A stretch of 64,000 nt of DNA from the NCBI RefSeq assembly GCF_905475395.1, contig NC_058342.1:9005140-9069139 (forward strand), in the 5' to 3' direction. Below are positions 31,867-44,020 of this stretch, one piece after another. Numbering within the stretch: position 1 is the first letter of the stretch; each line of letters begins with the position of its first letter. The position numbers and the translations under genes were made by a program. Under the pieces are notes generated by a model. The model ran no database searches. It had not been told where the DNA came from and saw only the letters and a list, made by a program, of their open reading frames with translations. The DNA is from Chrysoperla carnea (taxonomy: Eukaryota > Arthropoda > Insecta > Neuroptera > Chrysopidae).

Positions 31867-34537
31867 TACCATATATTATTATTGTATTTTGACTATGTAA
31901 TGAATGCCAAATTTAAAAATATACACTTTTTTAATAGAATAACATTTATTTTAGTATAATAGAAAATGGTATTGAATAAAATAATAAATTAATACAGAGT
32001 ATTGTGTTTGTTATTTTGTAAATGATATTGTTCGATATTATTTTCAAGATAATTTTCGTATACTCTATAATAAAATATATAATATTTTAAATTATCAAAA
32101 TTTATTATACTTTTAATTTTATTAGTTTAGTTAGTTTTGATTGTTAAAATATTGTATTTATATTATATACTTTGTCATAGCAAGTTCATGGGATATGGGT
32201 TTTGCCCTAAGCTCTTATATGAACAAACATTCTTCGGAATAATATATACATTGACTCACTACGTTCCAAGCGTAATATATAATATTATAAATAGAATAAT
32301 GTTCTTTTTACATGACAAAAAGTTTCATATATCTATTTTTTTTATATTATATGTGATTTACAAATTCAAAATAAAACTTGAATATTTGTAATACGATCAA
32401 ACATTATAAAACCATTAAGAGTATGGTAGACACAATCATATTGAGATAATTGATATATTATAATAATGATTCCTTATTGAAGTAAGATTTAATTATTTTT
32501 ATTTTTATTTTATATATTAACAATAACATAACAATTTTTCATATCATACCAAATGAGAATGAGAATGATGTGTTAATATAACAAAATTAAACAAGCTTTT
32601 ACCCATTACTTTGAATTCTAAATACGTGAAGATATTCAATAAAGTGTATGGTATAAAATGGTAGAGGCAATATACATATAAAAATAAATAAGAAGTCTAA
32701 ATTTCAATAAAATAAAATAATACAATTATTATACTTATAATTATAAAAATTTAAAATAAAATGAAATAATATATCAAATATGATATAATATATAACTTAT
32801 TTTAAATTTATACTAATAATAAAATGAAATAATGTATTATTTATATATTATATTATGTTTGTTGTTGTAATTAATGATATTGTATGATATTATTTTTAAT
32901 ATAACATTCATATACATAAAAATTGTATATTACATTAATATTAGATAATCATTAATGTATCTATACTTATTTATAAGTTATAGTTTATATTTTTGTTGTT
33001 TATAACAATGTAGAAAAGTTATAAATATTCATTAATAAATTTATTTAAATTTATTTTATGTGTATTAAACATATGTATTTATATATGTATATTATAAAAG
33101 TATTATGTGGAGATATGTTAAGAGTTTGATAACTAAATATACATATCTTTTACATATATATTTGATTAATATACAAGTTTAAAACAGGGAGTTAAAATTT
33201 ATTGAGCTTAATATATATTATAAATGGTGGTGCATGGAAAAAAAATTATAATAATAATAAGATATTGAATATGTTGTTTATTTTTCATACTGTTCGTGTA
33301 TTATTCAACAAAGGTGGTGTAGGTATGTATATGGCTTGGTATGGCGCTTTTGCATGTCTATGGACACCATGATATTACGAAAAAACAGAAAGAAGAATAA
33401 CACTTTTCAAATATGTATCATTTATATATATTATATTTTATTAACATGAACGCAAAATATACAAAATTATATATACTCAAAATATACTGGATGATAATCA
33501 TCAGTTTGGTTTATTTTGATATTGAATATTGTATTTTGGTTTTTTTGCTAGTAATGTTTCGAATATGTACATGCTATTATTATTTTTTTTTTGTGTACAT
33601 TAAATTGTAATCAATTATTTTATATATGTATACAAAATAATAGCAAAAACATTTTCAATTATTACATAATAAATTTTTTTACACACGCATATTTATTAAT
33701 ATATGAAATTTTATCTCAGTTTTAATACATATGTGTTGAAATGAATAATAATACAATCTTATATATATTAATAATAGTTTGGATGGTAATCAGTTTGGAT
33801 TATTTTGATATTAAATATTGTATTATTATTTTTGTAAAAAAACCTCCATATGTATATCTTTTTATATAAATATTTTTTTAAATTTATTTTATTAAATTAT
33901 TGATTATAAATAGAAGAACATATAAATTTTTTGTCAAAGCAAGTTTATGGGTTATAAGTTTTAAACTTTACACTCCCATATAAGCACACAATATTTATAT
34001 AAAAATTATTTTTATAAATAATATTACATTGACTCACCTCATACCAAGCGAGAATATTAAGTGTTATTATAACGTTTTTTATTTGTAATTAACTTTTTAA
34101 CTAAAATTAAAAAATAAATGACGCTTTCAATCTAGCGACGAGTATGAGAAAATGTTTGAAATATTTTAAGACCCATTTGGTAATGGTCTGACAAAAATCA
34201 TAATTTTCTTTTAATTCAATAATATTTATTATGAATAACATGTATATATTTCTTTTTGTAACGGCAAAAAAATTATATAAATGACATAATAAATATATAT
34301 TTGAAAAAAAAAATTAATAATAATATATATATCTCATATGTTTTTTCTATTAATTTTAAAACAATAGAGATATTAAAAAAAATTTATATCAGTAATGGAT
34401 GAGACCATCTGATATTTAAAATGAAATTGTAATAATATTATAATATATTAATAATTATTTTATGAAAATTTTTTTCTTATAATAAGAAAAAAAATCATAT
34501 ATATTATTATATATTTAATATTAAAAATACAAATAGT
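31867..34537 (+). other. rDNA intergenic spacer / 5' external spacer, AT-rich
   Basis: No gene is seen. The tract leads into 18S. It contains sub-repeats: 32170-32290 resembles 33930-34065 (TTGTCA.AGCAAGTT.ATGGG, later CATTGACTCAC and CCAAGCG), and 33480-33545 resembles 33775-33830 (TTGG.TTATTTTGATATT). 33273-33420 is a copy of module part A. Sub-repeats are usual in rDNA spacers. No promoter could be identified. Confidence 0.6.
33273..33420 (+). repeat. Part A of the two-part repeat in the rDNA spacer
   Basis: Matches 20722-20870 in the same orientation (CAACAAAGGTGGTGTAGG, TATGGCTTGGTATG). Similarity ends sharply at about 33420, where part B would begin. Confidence 0.8.
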
Positions 34538-36200
34538 TCCCTGGTTGATCCTGCCAGTAGTCATATGCTTGTCTCAAAGATTAAGCCATGCATGTCTCAG
34601 TACAAGCCAAATTAAGGTGAAACCGCGAAAGGCTCATTATATCAATTATGGTTCCTTAGATCGTACCCACATTTACTTGGATAACTGTGGTAATTCTAGA
34701 GCTAATACATGCAAACAGAGTTCCGGCCAGAGACGGAAGGAATGATTTTATTAGATCAAACCATCGGTGTAAATTTTAATTTGCATCGGTTAATTTGGTG
34801 ACTCCGAATTACTTTAAGCTGATCGCACGGTCTCGTACCGGCGATTCCGGAGAGGGAGCCTGAGAAACGGCTACCACTCGGCTCGGGGAGGTAGTGACGA
34901 AAAATAACGATACGGGACTCATCCGAGGCCCCGTAATCGGAATGAGTACACTTTAAATCCTTTAACGAGGATCCATTGGAGGGTAGCGTTTATTAAAGTT
35001 GTTGCGGTTAAAAAGCTCGTAGTCGCATCTGTGTCCTACACTGTTGGTTCAATGCTCGCATTGTTTAACTAGCAAGTTATGTGGGACGTCTTACCGGTGG
35101 GTGGTACAGATTATATATAAAGTATATTTTAGTGTTATTATTTATTTAGCGGTGGCAGCCCCCAATTGCAATTCCGTCGCGGTGCTCTTAATTGAGTGTC
35201 GAGGTGGGCCGGTACGTTTACTTTGAACAAATTAGAGAGCTTAAGGCGGGCTCAAATTTTGCCTGAATATTGTGTGCATGGAATAATGGAATAGGACCTC
35301 GGTTCTATTTTGTTGGTTTTCGGAACTCCGAGGTAATGATTAATACGGACAGATGGGGGCTTTCGTATTGCGCCGTGAGAGTTGATATTCTTGGATCGTC
35401 GCAAGACGGACAGAAGCGAAAGCATTTGCCAAAAATGTTTTGATTGATCAAAACGAAAGTTAGAGGTTCGAAGGCGATCAGATACCGCCCTAGTTCTAAC
35501 CATAAACGACTAGCTATTTGTTGAAGTTTACTTCTTTGAACTCAATAAAAGCTTCCGGGAAACCAAAGCATTTGGGCTGCGGGGGGGGAGTATGGTTGAA
35601 AAGCTGAAACTTAAAGGATTTGACGGAAGGGCACCACCAGAAGTGGAGCCTGCGGCTTAATTTGACTCAACACTGGGAAACTCACCAGGTCCAGACACAA
35701 GAAGAATTGACAGATTGAGAGCTCTTTCTTGATATTGTGGGTGGTGGTGCATGGCCGTTTTTAGTTGGTGGAGCGATTTGTCTGGTTAATTCCGATAACG
35801 AACGAGACTCTAGCCTACTAATTATGATGTAAACAATAATTCTTAATTTATATATAAAAGTTTAATTAATTAATTGTTAAAATAGTTTTATTGTATTATA
35901 TCTTCTTAGAGGGATAAATGACTTTTAAGTCATATGAGAATGAGCAATAACAGGTCTGTGATGCCCTTAGATGTTCTGGGCCGCACGCGCGCTACATTGG
36001 TCAGATCAGAATGTGATACATAAGCCTTAGTCGAAAGATTTGGGTAATCATTTGAAATTCGACCATTGTTGGACCACATCGCCCGTCGCTACTACTTATT
36101 GAATGATTTAGTAAGATCTTTGGACTGGTACGCAGGAATATTTCGGATATTTCTGATATGTTGCTGGGAAATTGATCAAACTTGATCATTTAGAGGAAGC

Positions 36201-36248
<48 letters not shown>
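34538..36248 (+). rRNA. 18S rRNA, degraded copy with core deletions
   Basis: Both ends are recognisable: CCTGGTTGATCCTGCCAGTA at the start, and AGTCGTAACAAGGTTTCC, GTAGGTGAACCTGCGGAAGG and ATCATTA at the end. Middle regions such as AAAGGATTTGACGGAAGGGC and TGGTGCATGGCCG are also conserved. Compared with known insect 18S at least four blocks are missing. One is at 34843 (before ATTCCGGAGAGG) and one at about 34877 (after CGGCTACCAC). One is at about 34982, where the universally conserved 530-loop segment GTGCCAGCAGCCGCGGTAA is absent. The fourth is at about 36060-36075, where the segment before CGCCCGTCGC is lost. Such a small-subunit RNA could not work, so this is a pseudogene. The variable regions are AT-rich. 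Confidence 0.9.
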
Positions 36249-36252
36249 TTTT

Positions 36253-36313
<61 letters not shown>

Positions 36314-38838
36314 TTTTTGTATTGTTTTTAATAAAAAAAAAATCCATCAAATAATAACCTTTTAAAACAATAAGAATAATAAAAAAAATTATTAAAAAAA
36401 GGATATTTTTATGAATTAAAATAAAATAGTAAAAGAAAAAAAATAATATATATATATTTTTATTTTAATTCTTCATATCAATTTTATAATTTTTTTTATA
36501 TTTATTTGTTTTAAAAACATTTTGTTTTGTATAAAATATATATAATAATAATAATATAATATATATAAAAAATCTAGCTAGCACTTTGTAAATGGATAGA
36601 ATCAAACGATAGTTATTTTTATTATTCATTTACTAAAAATAACAAAAATTTTTATCTTAGCAAGTTGATATGATAAAATTCAATCATATTAGCGATTCAA
36701 TATATAATGGAGACTATATAATGTTGTTGTTCGATTGAAATAAAGAATTTCAACAGGGTTAAGCAAATAATTATCTGAATATGATTTAACAGTATGATTT
36801 AACGAGTAGGACCGTAAAATATGAAAGATTTGTCATCAAAAAAAAAAAAAAAAAAAAACTTAATATTGTATTTTTTTTATAATGATTATTCGATCAGATA
36901 TCAATTATGATATAGTGATGTTCATATATATTATAAATATACAAATATATATGTGAAAGATTATGACAAGAAAATATGCATTTTTCATATTTGAGGGTGT
37001 GCTGAAAACCGAAAGGAGTGAGTCCATAGGAACTAAGTTCGAATAGCGATGCCTTCAAGAGAGATATCGGTCCAGTTTGAGTTAAATTTCGCACTATATG
37101 AAAATGATTTATACTTGAAAACATAAATACTTAGTTGCTTGTATCAAAATAATTGTGTATCTGTGTTTTAAACTTATTTACAATTTTATTTTTAAATTGA
37201 CAAGCTCTCGTTGATTTAATAAAATAATATAATTAATATGTGTATCAGGGGAATCATACCATATTGAAGATTATATCAACAAGCTGCTTGATATACTATT
37301 GCATACTAGTTTTGTTATACCAAACTCAGCATAACGTCAGGGGATGAGACATGAATGTTCAATATATATCATATATATAGCATATTTTTTCTTCTTCAAT
37401 TTTATATGGATAGATACCTTTCAAAAAGAGGACAAAAACGATCATGATCAATAACAATTTGTTTAACAATTTGTTTAATGTGGAAAATCAATTCCTTATG
37501 TAATATAGCTCCCAAATATTATTTCCTAATACACATACAATAGTATTTATATTATGGTATATAATATTGGGTATAATAATAGAAGCTGACTTTGTAATTG
37601 CATAACAATCGTGCACACGGTGTCATTTTCATCAGAAAGATACAGGTATGAGATTTGATATGAAAATCACTAAATTATGTACATGATTTAGCGTTACATG
37701 CCCTGTATCATAATCGATTTTTCCACGATTATTATGTAAATCATATATGTAAGGATTGTAATATCAATTATTTACCTTGAGAAAATGTTGAGTAATTTAA
37801 GTACACGTGGAGTCATTTGTTACCGTAATTAAGTTCAGTATGGCTTATTACGATTTGATGAGTAAATTAATAGAAACATAATGTGATATAGTTCGTATAT
37901 GTCATATGATACTTACATAATTTTTTTATGTTAATATTCTTGATTCAAATATATGTACTCCATTATTGGAATACAATAATTGATGTGAGTGTTAACGCAA
38001 TTTTGCGATGAATAATCAATAAATAATATTAAAAAATTATATATTTAAATATTTTTATCTTTAATTTTTATTTATTTATTTATTTTTTATATTGATGTTA
38101 ATTATATATATCATATATATACTTATATATTAATACATATCATATTAATTGATTGTATTTATTATGTGTGTTTGTGTATATTAAAAGAATCATACATAAA
38201 ATGAAACTGTTATTTACATATTCCAATGTACAACGAGTAACAGTGGTTCTCGAGGTAACATCATTTCTATTTAGCATATACAGAAAACACAAAAATAAAA
38301 AAATCTAATATTAGAATTTACAAATAAATAAATTACTATTATATTTTGTAAATATAAATATAGATTTTATATTTTACGTTGTAATGTGCAAAAATTAAAA
38401 AATGATAAGATTTACAGTTGGGTGGTAAAAATATATATATATATATTATATATATTAATGATAAAAATTTTTTTATTGATAATAATTTATGATATAAATT
38501 ATTTAACTCTTCTTATATAATTTTAGTAAATTATTTGATATGTCAATTTATTATATTATCATATTTACATTATTATCAAATACTATCGCTCTCTATTTTA
38601 TTTCATTAACTAGTTTCATATATATGAAATATATTTATGAATTTGTTTTTAATTATTTATACATTTAAACAAAAATTATTTATGACATAACATTATATAC
38701 GTCTTTTACGTTAAAAAAAAGTATAAATATAGAGGCATATATTTTTAACCCTCCAACTAAAAAGCATATATAATATTATTAATGAAATTATTATTAATTT
38801 ATTTCAATAATTTCAATATATAAAAAATGTGTATATAA

Positions 38839-38894
<56 letters not shown>

Positions 38895-39208
38895 GTATGT
38901 TTATAATGAATAATTTTACATACATTTATAAAAAAAAACATATTTATGTAGACATTCATTATATACACATTTTTTATATATTGAAATTATTGAAATAAAT
39001 TAATAATAATTTCATTAATAATATTATATATTATAATTATTATTATTAATAATAATATTAATAAATATATGATTAATTAATTGATTATTATTATTATTTA
39101 TTTAAAATCTATCTAGCACTAATATTTTTTAATATATACATTACATAATATATATATTTATTTTTAAATAATAATAATATTTATATGTATATTATTTTAA
39201 TAAAAAAG
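36249..39208 (+). other. ITS1, about 3 kb, AT-rich
   Basis: The spacer between 18S and 5.8S shows no gene. It includes TA dinucleotide runs at about 36258-36310 and 38838-38892, an A-run at about 36838-36858 and a long inverted repeat at 38766-39032. A less AT-rich patch at about 36995-37090 is unrecognised. Confidence 0.8.
38766..39032. repeat. Very long perfect hairpin in ITS1
   Basis: The arms 38766-38844 and 38954-39032 are reverse complements over about 79 bases without a visible mismatch (arm core AATGTGTATATAATGAAT and ATTCATTATATACACATT). The loop is about 109 bases and contains an AT dinucleotide run. Confidence 0.85.
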
Positions 39209-39360
39209 ATTACGCTAAACGGCGAATCACTTGGCTCGTGGGTCGATGAAGAACGTAGCAAATTGCGCGTCAACTTGTGTACTGCAGGACACATGAACAT
39301 TGATATTTTGAACGCATATTGTGGTCTATGAAATAAATATTTCTAGACCATATCTGTCTG
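39209..39360 (+). rRNA. 5.8S rRNA, slightly diverged
   Basis: Positions 39211-39360 show the 5.8S core: TACGCTAAACGG, CACTTGGCTCGTGGGTCGAT, GAAGAACGTAGCAAATTGCG, ACTGCAGGACACATGAACAT and GAACGCATATTGTGG. The length is normal and the 5.8S is not split. Transitions in usually invariant places (GGCGAATCAC for GGTGGATCAC, TGTACTGC for TGAACTGC) suggest decay like that of 18S and 28S. Confidence 0.92.
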
Positions 39361-40223
39361 ATATTATTATTAAACAAGTGAAAACAAACAATTGACTGAG
39401 TTAATTGTTGAAATACCATGTATAGGCAGTGTTGATAACTCTGTCACATTTCACATACATACATATCTGACATATTTAACTGATATTCTCATATAATGCG
39501 CAAGTGTTGATGCGCAATCGTTTGTTTTTTTTGACGTCATGTAAATAACAAAAGATATTCACTTTGATATTCCTATATTAATACATACTATAAAATTTGT
39601 ACCTAATTAACGCCCTCGTGGGTAAACAGTGATGTTTACAAAAAAAATGTTTCAAACAAAAGTTGTTTATTTTTTTGTAAGGAACATTTTTACATTTAAA
39701 CTTTTATTCTATCTCTAACGGTTTACAAGATGGGTACTACGGACCCATGACCCAATTGACCCATGTTGCTCATTTACGAACTTGACCTCACTTTTTACGT
39801 CCTAAGCACGCTGTAAAAATTTCAGCTTGATATCTCTTTTCGTTTTTGAGTAATCGTGACCACAGACGGACGGCCGGACGGACAACCGGAAATGGATTAA
39901 TTAGGTGATTTTATGAACACCTATACCAATTTTTTTTTTGTAGCATCAATATTTTTAGGCGTTACAAACTTGGGACTAAACTTATAATACTATGTATATT
40001 TCATATATACATGGTATAAAGATCAGGCAAAGAAAAATATATTCTTTTACTTATAATAAAAATATATAAATTTTTATTAAATTAAAATGTTTTATTTTTA
40101 TTTAATATGAATGTTATGTCAAGAAGAAAAAAAAACAAAAAATATTTTTTATTTTTGTCAACATTTTTAAATTACGAGAATGAATAAATAAGTTGTAATA
40201 ACAACAAAACATTCTTTTATAAT
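39361..40223 (+). other. ITS2 with inserted repeat; start of 28S missing
   Basis: The interval holds AT-rich spacer and, at 39603-40030, an interspersed repeat. The usual 28S 5' end, which pairs with 5.8S and reads GACCTCAGATCAGG and onward, is not present before 40224. Either the insertion or a linked deletion removed about 60 bases of 28S. Confidence 0.7.
39603..40030. repeat. Interspersed repeat of unknown class in ITS2
   Basis: It starts GCCCTCGTGGGTAAACAG, includes TGTTTCAAACAAAAGTTG, then TTCTATCTCTAACGG, GACCCAATTGACCC, CAGACGGACGGCCGGACGG and GTTACAAACTTGGGACTAAA. It ends near a TATATACATGGTATAAA segment that is nearly palindromic. Partial copies lie at 3817-3870 and 9625-9830. No coding capacity and no clear terminal repeats are seen. 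Confidence 0.7.
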
Positions 40224-40528
40224 TTAACAAGGATTCCTTTAGTAGCGGCGAGTGAATAGGCATAAGCATAGCACTGAACCCCGTGCCTGGTAAACAGACA
40301 CTTGGGGAATGTATTGTTTAGGAAGATTTTTTTAAAAATCTATTATATATATAATATATCCAAGTCCATCTTGAATGGGGCTATATACCCATAGAGGGTG
40401 CCAGGCCCGTAGTGATTATATTATTAATGATAGATAAGTCTTTCCTTAGAGTCGAGTTGCTTGATAGTGAAGCTCTAAGTGGGTGGTAAACTCCATCTAA
40501 GGCTAAATATTACCACGAGACCGATAGA

Positions 40529-40562
<34 letters not shown>

Positions 40563-42139
40563 TTAAAGAGAGAGTTAAATAGTACGTGAAACCGTTTAGG
40601 GGTAAACCTGAGAAACTCAAAGATCGAATGATGAAACTCATTAATTAATCTTTTTTTTTTTTTTTTTTTGCAAAAAAAATTTATTAAAAAATAATAATAT
40701 TATTTTTGTAAAAACATATAATTTATTATTTGTTTTTTTTAATAAAATAATATTAAAATAATAATAATTATTTGTTTAATTAAAAATAGAAATTATGCAT
40801 TTTTTATCATGTAGGACGTTGCAACTCATTATACATTATTTGAATAATATTTATGTTGACTACTTGTCTTACATACTTGTGTGTATTGCATAAGTAAACA
40901 AATAAAATATATTTATAATTAATTATATGATGGTATATATTTAAAATAAATAGATTGCGTTATAAACGCGTATGTTTTTATATTTAATTACATGTATATA
41001 AATATGTTTTAATAAGCAATTTTTTTTTATATATATATATTTATATTATGTATAAAATAAATTAAAACATATAAAATCTAGATGCGACGAAATATTTTAT
41101 TATATTAGATTTGGGTAATATCAGGACCCGTCTTGAAACACGGACCAAGGAGTCTAGCATGTGCGCAAGTCATTGGGAGTAAAAAAAAAATATAAAAGTA
41201 ATTTTTTCATCGAAATATATATTTATATTATTTTTTTTATACCGAAACCCAAAGGCACAATAAAAGTAAATATTATTTATATAATTTTTTTTTTTTTTAT
41301 AAATGATAAAAGGAGGATATATTTATATTATGTATTAAATATCGCACTCCTAGGGCGTCTTGTATTATTAAAATTTAATTTTCGAATTATATTATAATAG
41401 AGGAGCACCTAGAGCGTACACGCTGGGACCCGCAAGATGGTGAACTATGCCTGGTCAGGATGAAGTCGAAAGACTAATCGAACCATCTAATAGCTGGTTC
41501 CCTCCGAAGTTTCCCTAAGGATAGCTGGCGTTCATTATATAAGAGTTTCATCCGGTAAAGCGAATGATTAAAGGCCTTGGGGCCGAAATGACCTCAACCT
41601 ATTTTCAAACTTTAAATGGGTGAGATCTCTAGCTTACTTAAAAACATTATTTTTAATAATGTGAAGCTATGAGAATATTAAATTTTTATATATGGATCAG
41701 AGTGCCAAGTGGGCCACTTTTGGTAAGCAAAACTGGCGCTGTGGGATGAACCAAACGTAGAGTAAAAGCGCAAAAATTGACGCTTATGGGATTCCATGAA
41801 AGGTGTTGATTGCTTAAGACAGCAGAACGGTGGCCATGGAAGTCGGAATCCGCTAAGGAGTGTGTAACAACTTACCTGCCGAAGCAACTAGCCCTGAAAA
41901 TGGATGGCGCTGAAGCGTCATGCTTATACTCTACCGTTAGTTGGTATTTTCGATAAAAGAATTATCTTTTATCATGAAACCCTAACGAGTAGGAGGGTCG
42001 CGATGGTGTGCGCGGAAGGATTAGCCGTGAGGTTATCTGGAGCCGCTATCGGTGCAGATCTTGGTGGTAGTAGCAAGCCTCTAGTCGATAGAATAATGTA
42101 GGTAAGGGAAGTCGGCAAAATATATCCGTAACTTCGGGA
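40224..42139 (+). rRNA. 28S rRNA, 5'-truncated, deleted and interrupted
   Basis: Recognisable core segments in order include AACAAGGATTCCTTTAGTAG, GTACCGTGAGGGAAAGTTGA, CGACCCGTCTTGAAACACGG-like sequence at about 41125-41145, CGAACCATCTAATAGCTGGT, GCAGATCTTGGTGGTAGTAG and TAATGTAGGTAAGGGAAGTC. The first about 60 bases are missing. A block is missing near 41466, before TCGAAAGACTAATCG. About 400 bases are missing near 42075, between GTAGTAGCA and AGCCTCTAGTCG. The sequence stops at CCGTAACTTCGGGA (42139) and does not resume, because R1-clade LINE sequence follows directly. Expansion segments at 40650-41100 and 41180-41400 are extremely AT-rich. The copy is non-functional. Confidence 0.9.
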
Positions 42140-42629
42140 GGAAACGGACGACGTCCATTCCGACTCGGAGACCCCGGCTGAAGGGAAGACCACCAAAATT
42201 CCAAGGAGGGGGACTGGGGATAAGACCCAAATGGTGACAAGCGTGCACGTTGCGAAACAGCGACTGAAAGAGTGCCAGCGGAAGATGGAAGAAAGGTGTG
42301 TTACCATCAAAGGCAATAAGGTCAAAGGAAGCGCAGAGGGAGTGCAGGCGATTATTGAGGTAGCTGCTGGTTATGAAGCACTCATCAAGGATTTGATTAG
42401 GGGGATGGAAAACAAACACGACAGATTGGTGGAGCCATTTGCTGAAAAAGTAAAACAATTACTTAAGGAGGCGGCGCCTGAACTTAAGGAGGCGGTGCCT
42501 GATAGTTACACGAAGTCGGGAGGAAGCGGCGACATTGAAACAGATGTCGCAATTCAATTAAGCAGGGCTGATAGCGGAGGAGCCTCGTGGGATTGCCCGG
42601 CGAATGTTGATTTTTGCTGTTCCCAATGA
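42132..42629 (+). pseudogene. R1-like 1 ORF1 N-terminal part
   Basis: The frame is open from the 28S junction (a TAA at 42129 lies in rRNA) and reads DVHSDSETPAEGKTTKIPRR before the first ATG at 42231. It then has a long helical segment (VQAIIEVAAGYEALIKDLIR). It ends at a stop at 42629; a shifted frame continues with RMLIFAVPNDMADEVLLEQL-like sequence. ORF1 proteins of this clade bind element RNA. Because the frame runs into the rRNA, the true ORF1 start is missing. Confidence 0.7.
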
Positions 42630-42757
42630 TATGGCGGATGAGGTCTTGCTGGAGCAATTGCATAGCAAGAACCTTTCATATATGGGTTGTACACTACCTA
42701 GCGTGAAGGAGAAAGAAAATAATCACCAGAAGAGGAAGTCAGCCAGATGTTAAGAAC

Positions 42758-43080
42758 GTGCTTCTAGAAATCCCTGTAGATTGGAGAGCGTTCCTGGTTG
42801 GTGGTGGACGCGTCTTTCTGGGGTGGAGATCGCTGAAGGTGCTGGAATTCAACGGAATAAGGCGGTGCTACAGATGTCACGATTATGGACATCTAATTAA
42901 GGAGTGTAAGAGGGAGGATAGTCTCTGCAACTTCTCTGGAGAAGCGGGCCACCTACAGAGGGACTGTAGTAAGCCAAAGGGACATTGCCGAGTATGCGAA
43001 AGAAGAGAACTGCCATCTTACCACCCGGCGACTTTTACTAGATGCCCGGATTATCTGTGGAGGCTCCAGAACAGGAGAGA
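42758..43080 (+). pseudogene. R1-like 1 ORF1 zinc-knuckle region
   Basis: Three zinc-knuckle-like motifs are visible: CYRCHDYGHLIKEC, CNFSGEAGHLQRDC (second Cys replaced) and CRVCERRELPSYHPATFTRC. This arrangement is typical of R1-clade ORF1. It runs without a stop into the endonuclease start, which in related elements is a separate ORF2; this may reflect decay of the ORF boundary. Confidence 0.8.
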
Positions 43081-43768
43081 TAATATTAGAGTGGCAAGAA
43101 TTAAGGTGCTGCAACTTAACTGCCAGCGATCGTATGCAGCCATGTGTGAACTAGGTGTGAGGTTGATTGATGGTGGGATTGCGGTGGCAATGCTCCAGAA
43201 ACCTTACGTGCGGAACGGGAGGATTGCCGGCTTACCAGGATGGATGAGATACCACTTAAATGGCAGCGGGAAGGCCAGCATGAACGATTGGACGACGGTG
43301 AATGCAGTGTGTGTGAACATCAAAAGCATAATGGGGGAGATGAACATGGCGAGCGTCTATTGTCAGTGGGGGGGGGGGAGACATCCAGGAGGAGCAGGAC
43401 TATGTAGAGGCGTTGACCAGCGTGTATAGTACGAGGCTCCTGGTGGGAGCGGATGCTAAAGCGACTTCTGACGTGTGGTACAGCAAAGGCAATTTGAGGG
43501 GCCGAGAATCGGCGGCATGACCTGCATGACCTGGTAGTGCTAAATAGGCCCTGTCGGGAGTTCACGTTCGTGGGGGGCCGCGGTGCCAGCGACATAGACG
43601 TGACGTTGTGTGGAGGCAACTGGCTAGGAGTAGATCTCAAATGGAGCGTTCAGGAGAGTGGCATAAGCGACCACAACCCCATTGTGATCGACATCGAAGG
43701 AAGGAGGACCTGCTATGAGGCGGATGTGGCCAAAAAGTGGTCTATAAAAGGTGTAGACTGGGTGTAGA
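43081..43768 (+). pseudogene. R1-like 1 ORF2 endonuclease, frame-broken
   Basis: The APE-type endonuclease begins IKVLQLNCQRSYAAMCELGV and AMLQKPYVRNGR (usual QEPYV altered to QKPYV, losing the catalytic-type Glu). It continues in other frames: MASVYCQWG, RLLVGADAKATSDVWYS near 43435, VGGRGASDIDVTLCGG near 43570 and SGISDHNPIVIDIEG near 43655. A G-run at 43369-43378 coincides with one frameshift. Confidence 0.8.
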
Positions 43769-44020
43769 ATCATATCTGTTTGTCGACTTTGGACGATGCA
43801 CCAAATTGTAAGAGATTGCTCTTACATCTGAAAATGGTGAAATCTAAAATACGAAATAAAACCAAAAGAACTATATTTGAGAATTTATTCCGCAATTATA
43901 TGGAGTACAAACAACAGGCGTTGCTAAGGTAATGTTTGTATACAAAGCAAAGTCGTATCTATCGAATGTACATATATTCGATAGAAACGAAATTACAATG
44001 TCATTACAGCCTACAGGGCC
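43769..44020. other. AT-rich segment inside R1-like 1
   Basis: About 250 bp with lower GC than the flanks interrupts the element between endonuclease and RT. It contains a palindromic stretch at about 43958-43985 (TATCGAATGTACATATATTC). It may be a small insertion of unknown type. Confidence 0.4.

Noticed and set aside
34545..35226. Open frames inside the 18S copy
   Set aside because: They coincide with conserved rRNA sequence and are chance frames.
38830..38895. Simple AT run as a replication origin or CRISPR-like array
   Set aside because: It is a dinucleotide microsatellite in the hairpin loop; no repeat-spacer pattern exists anywhere in the window.
41161..41397. Small ORF in the 28S expansion segment
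   Set aside because: AT-rich rRNA expansion sequence giving low-complexity Ile/Phe/Tyr peptides.
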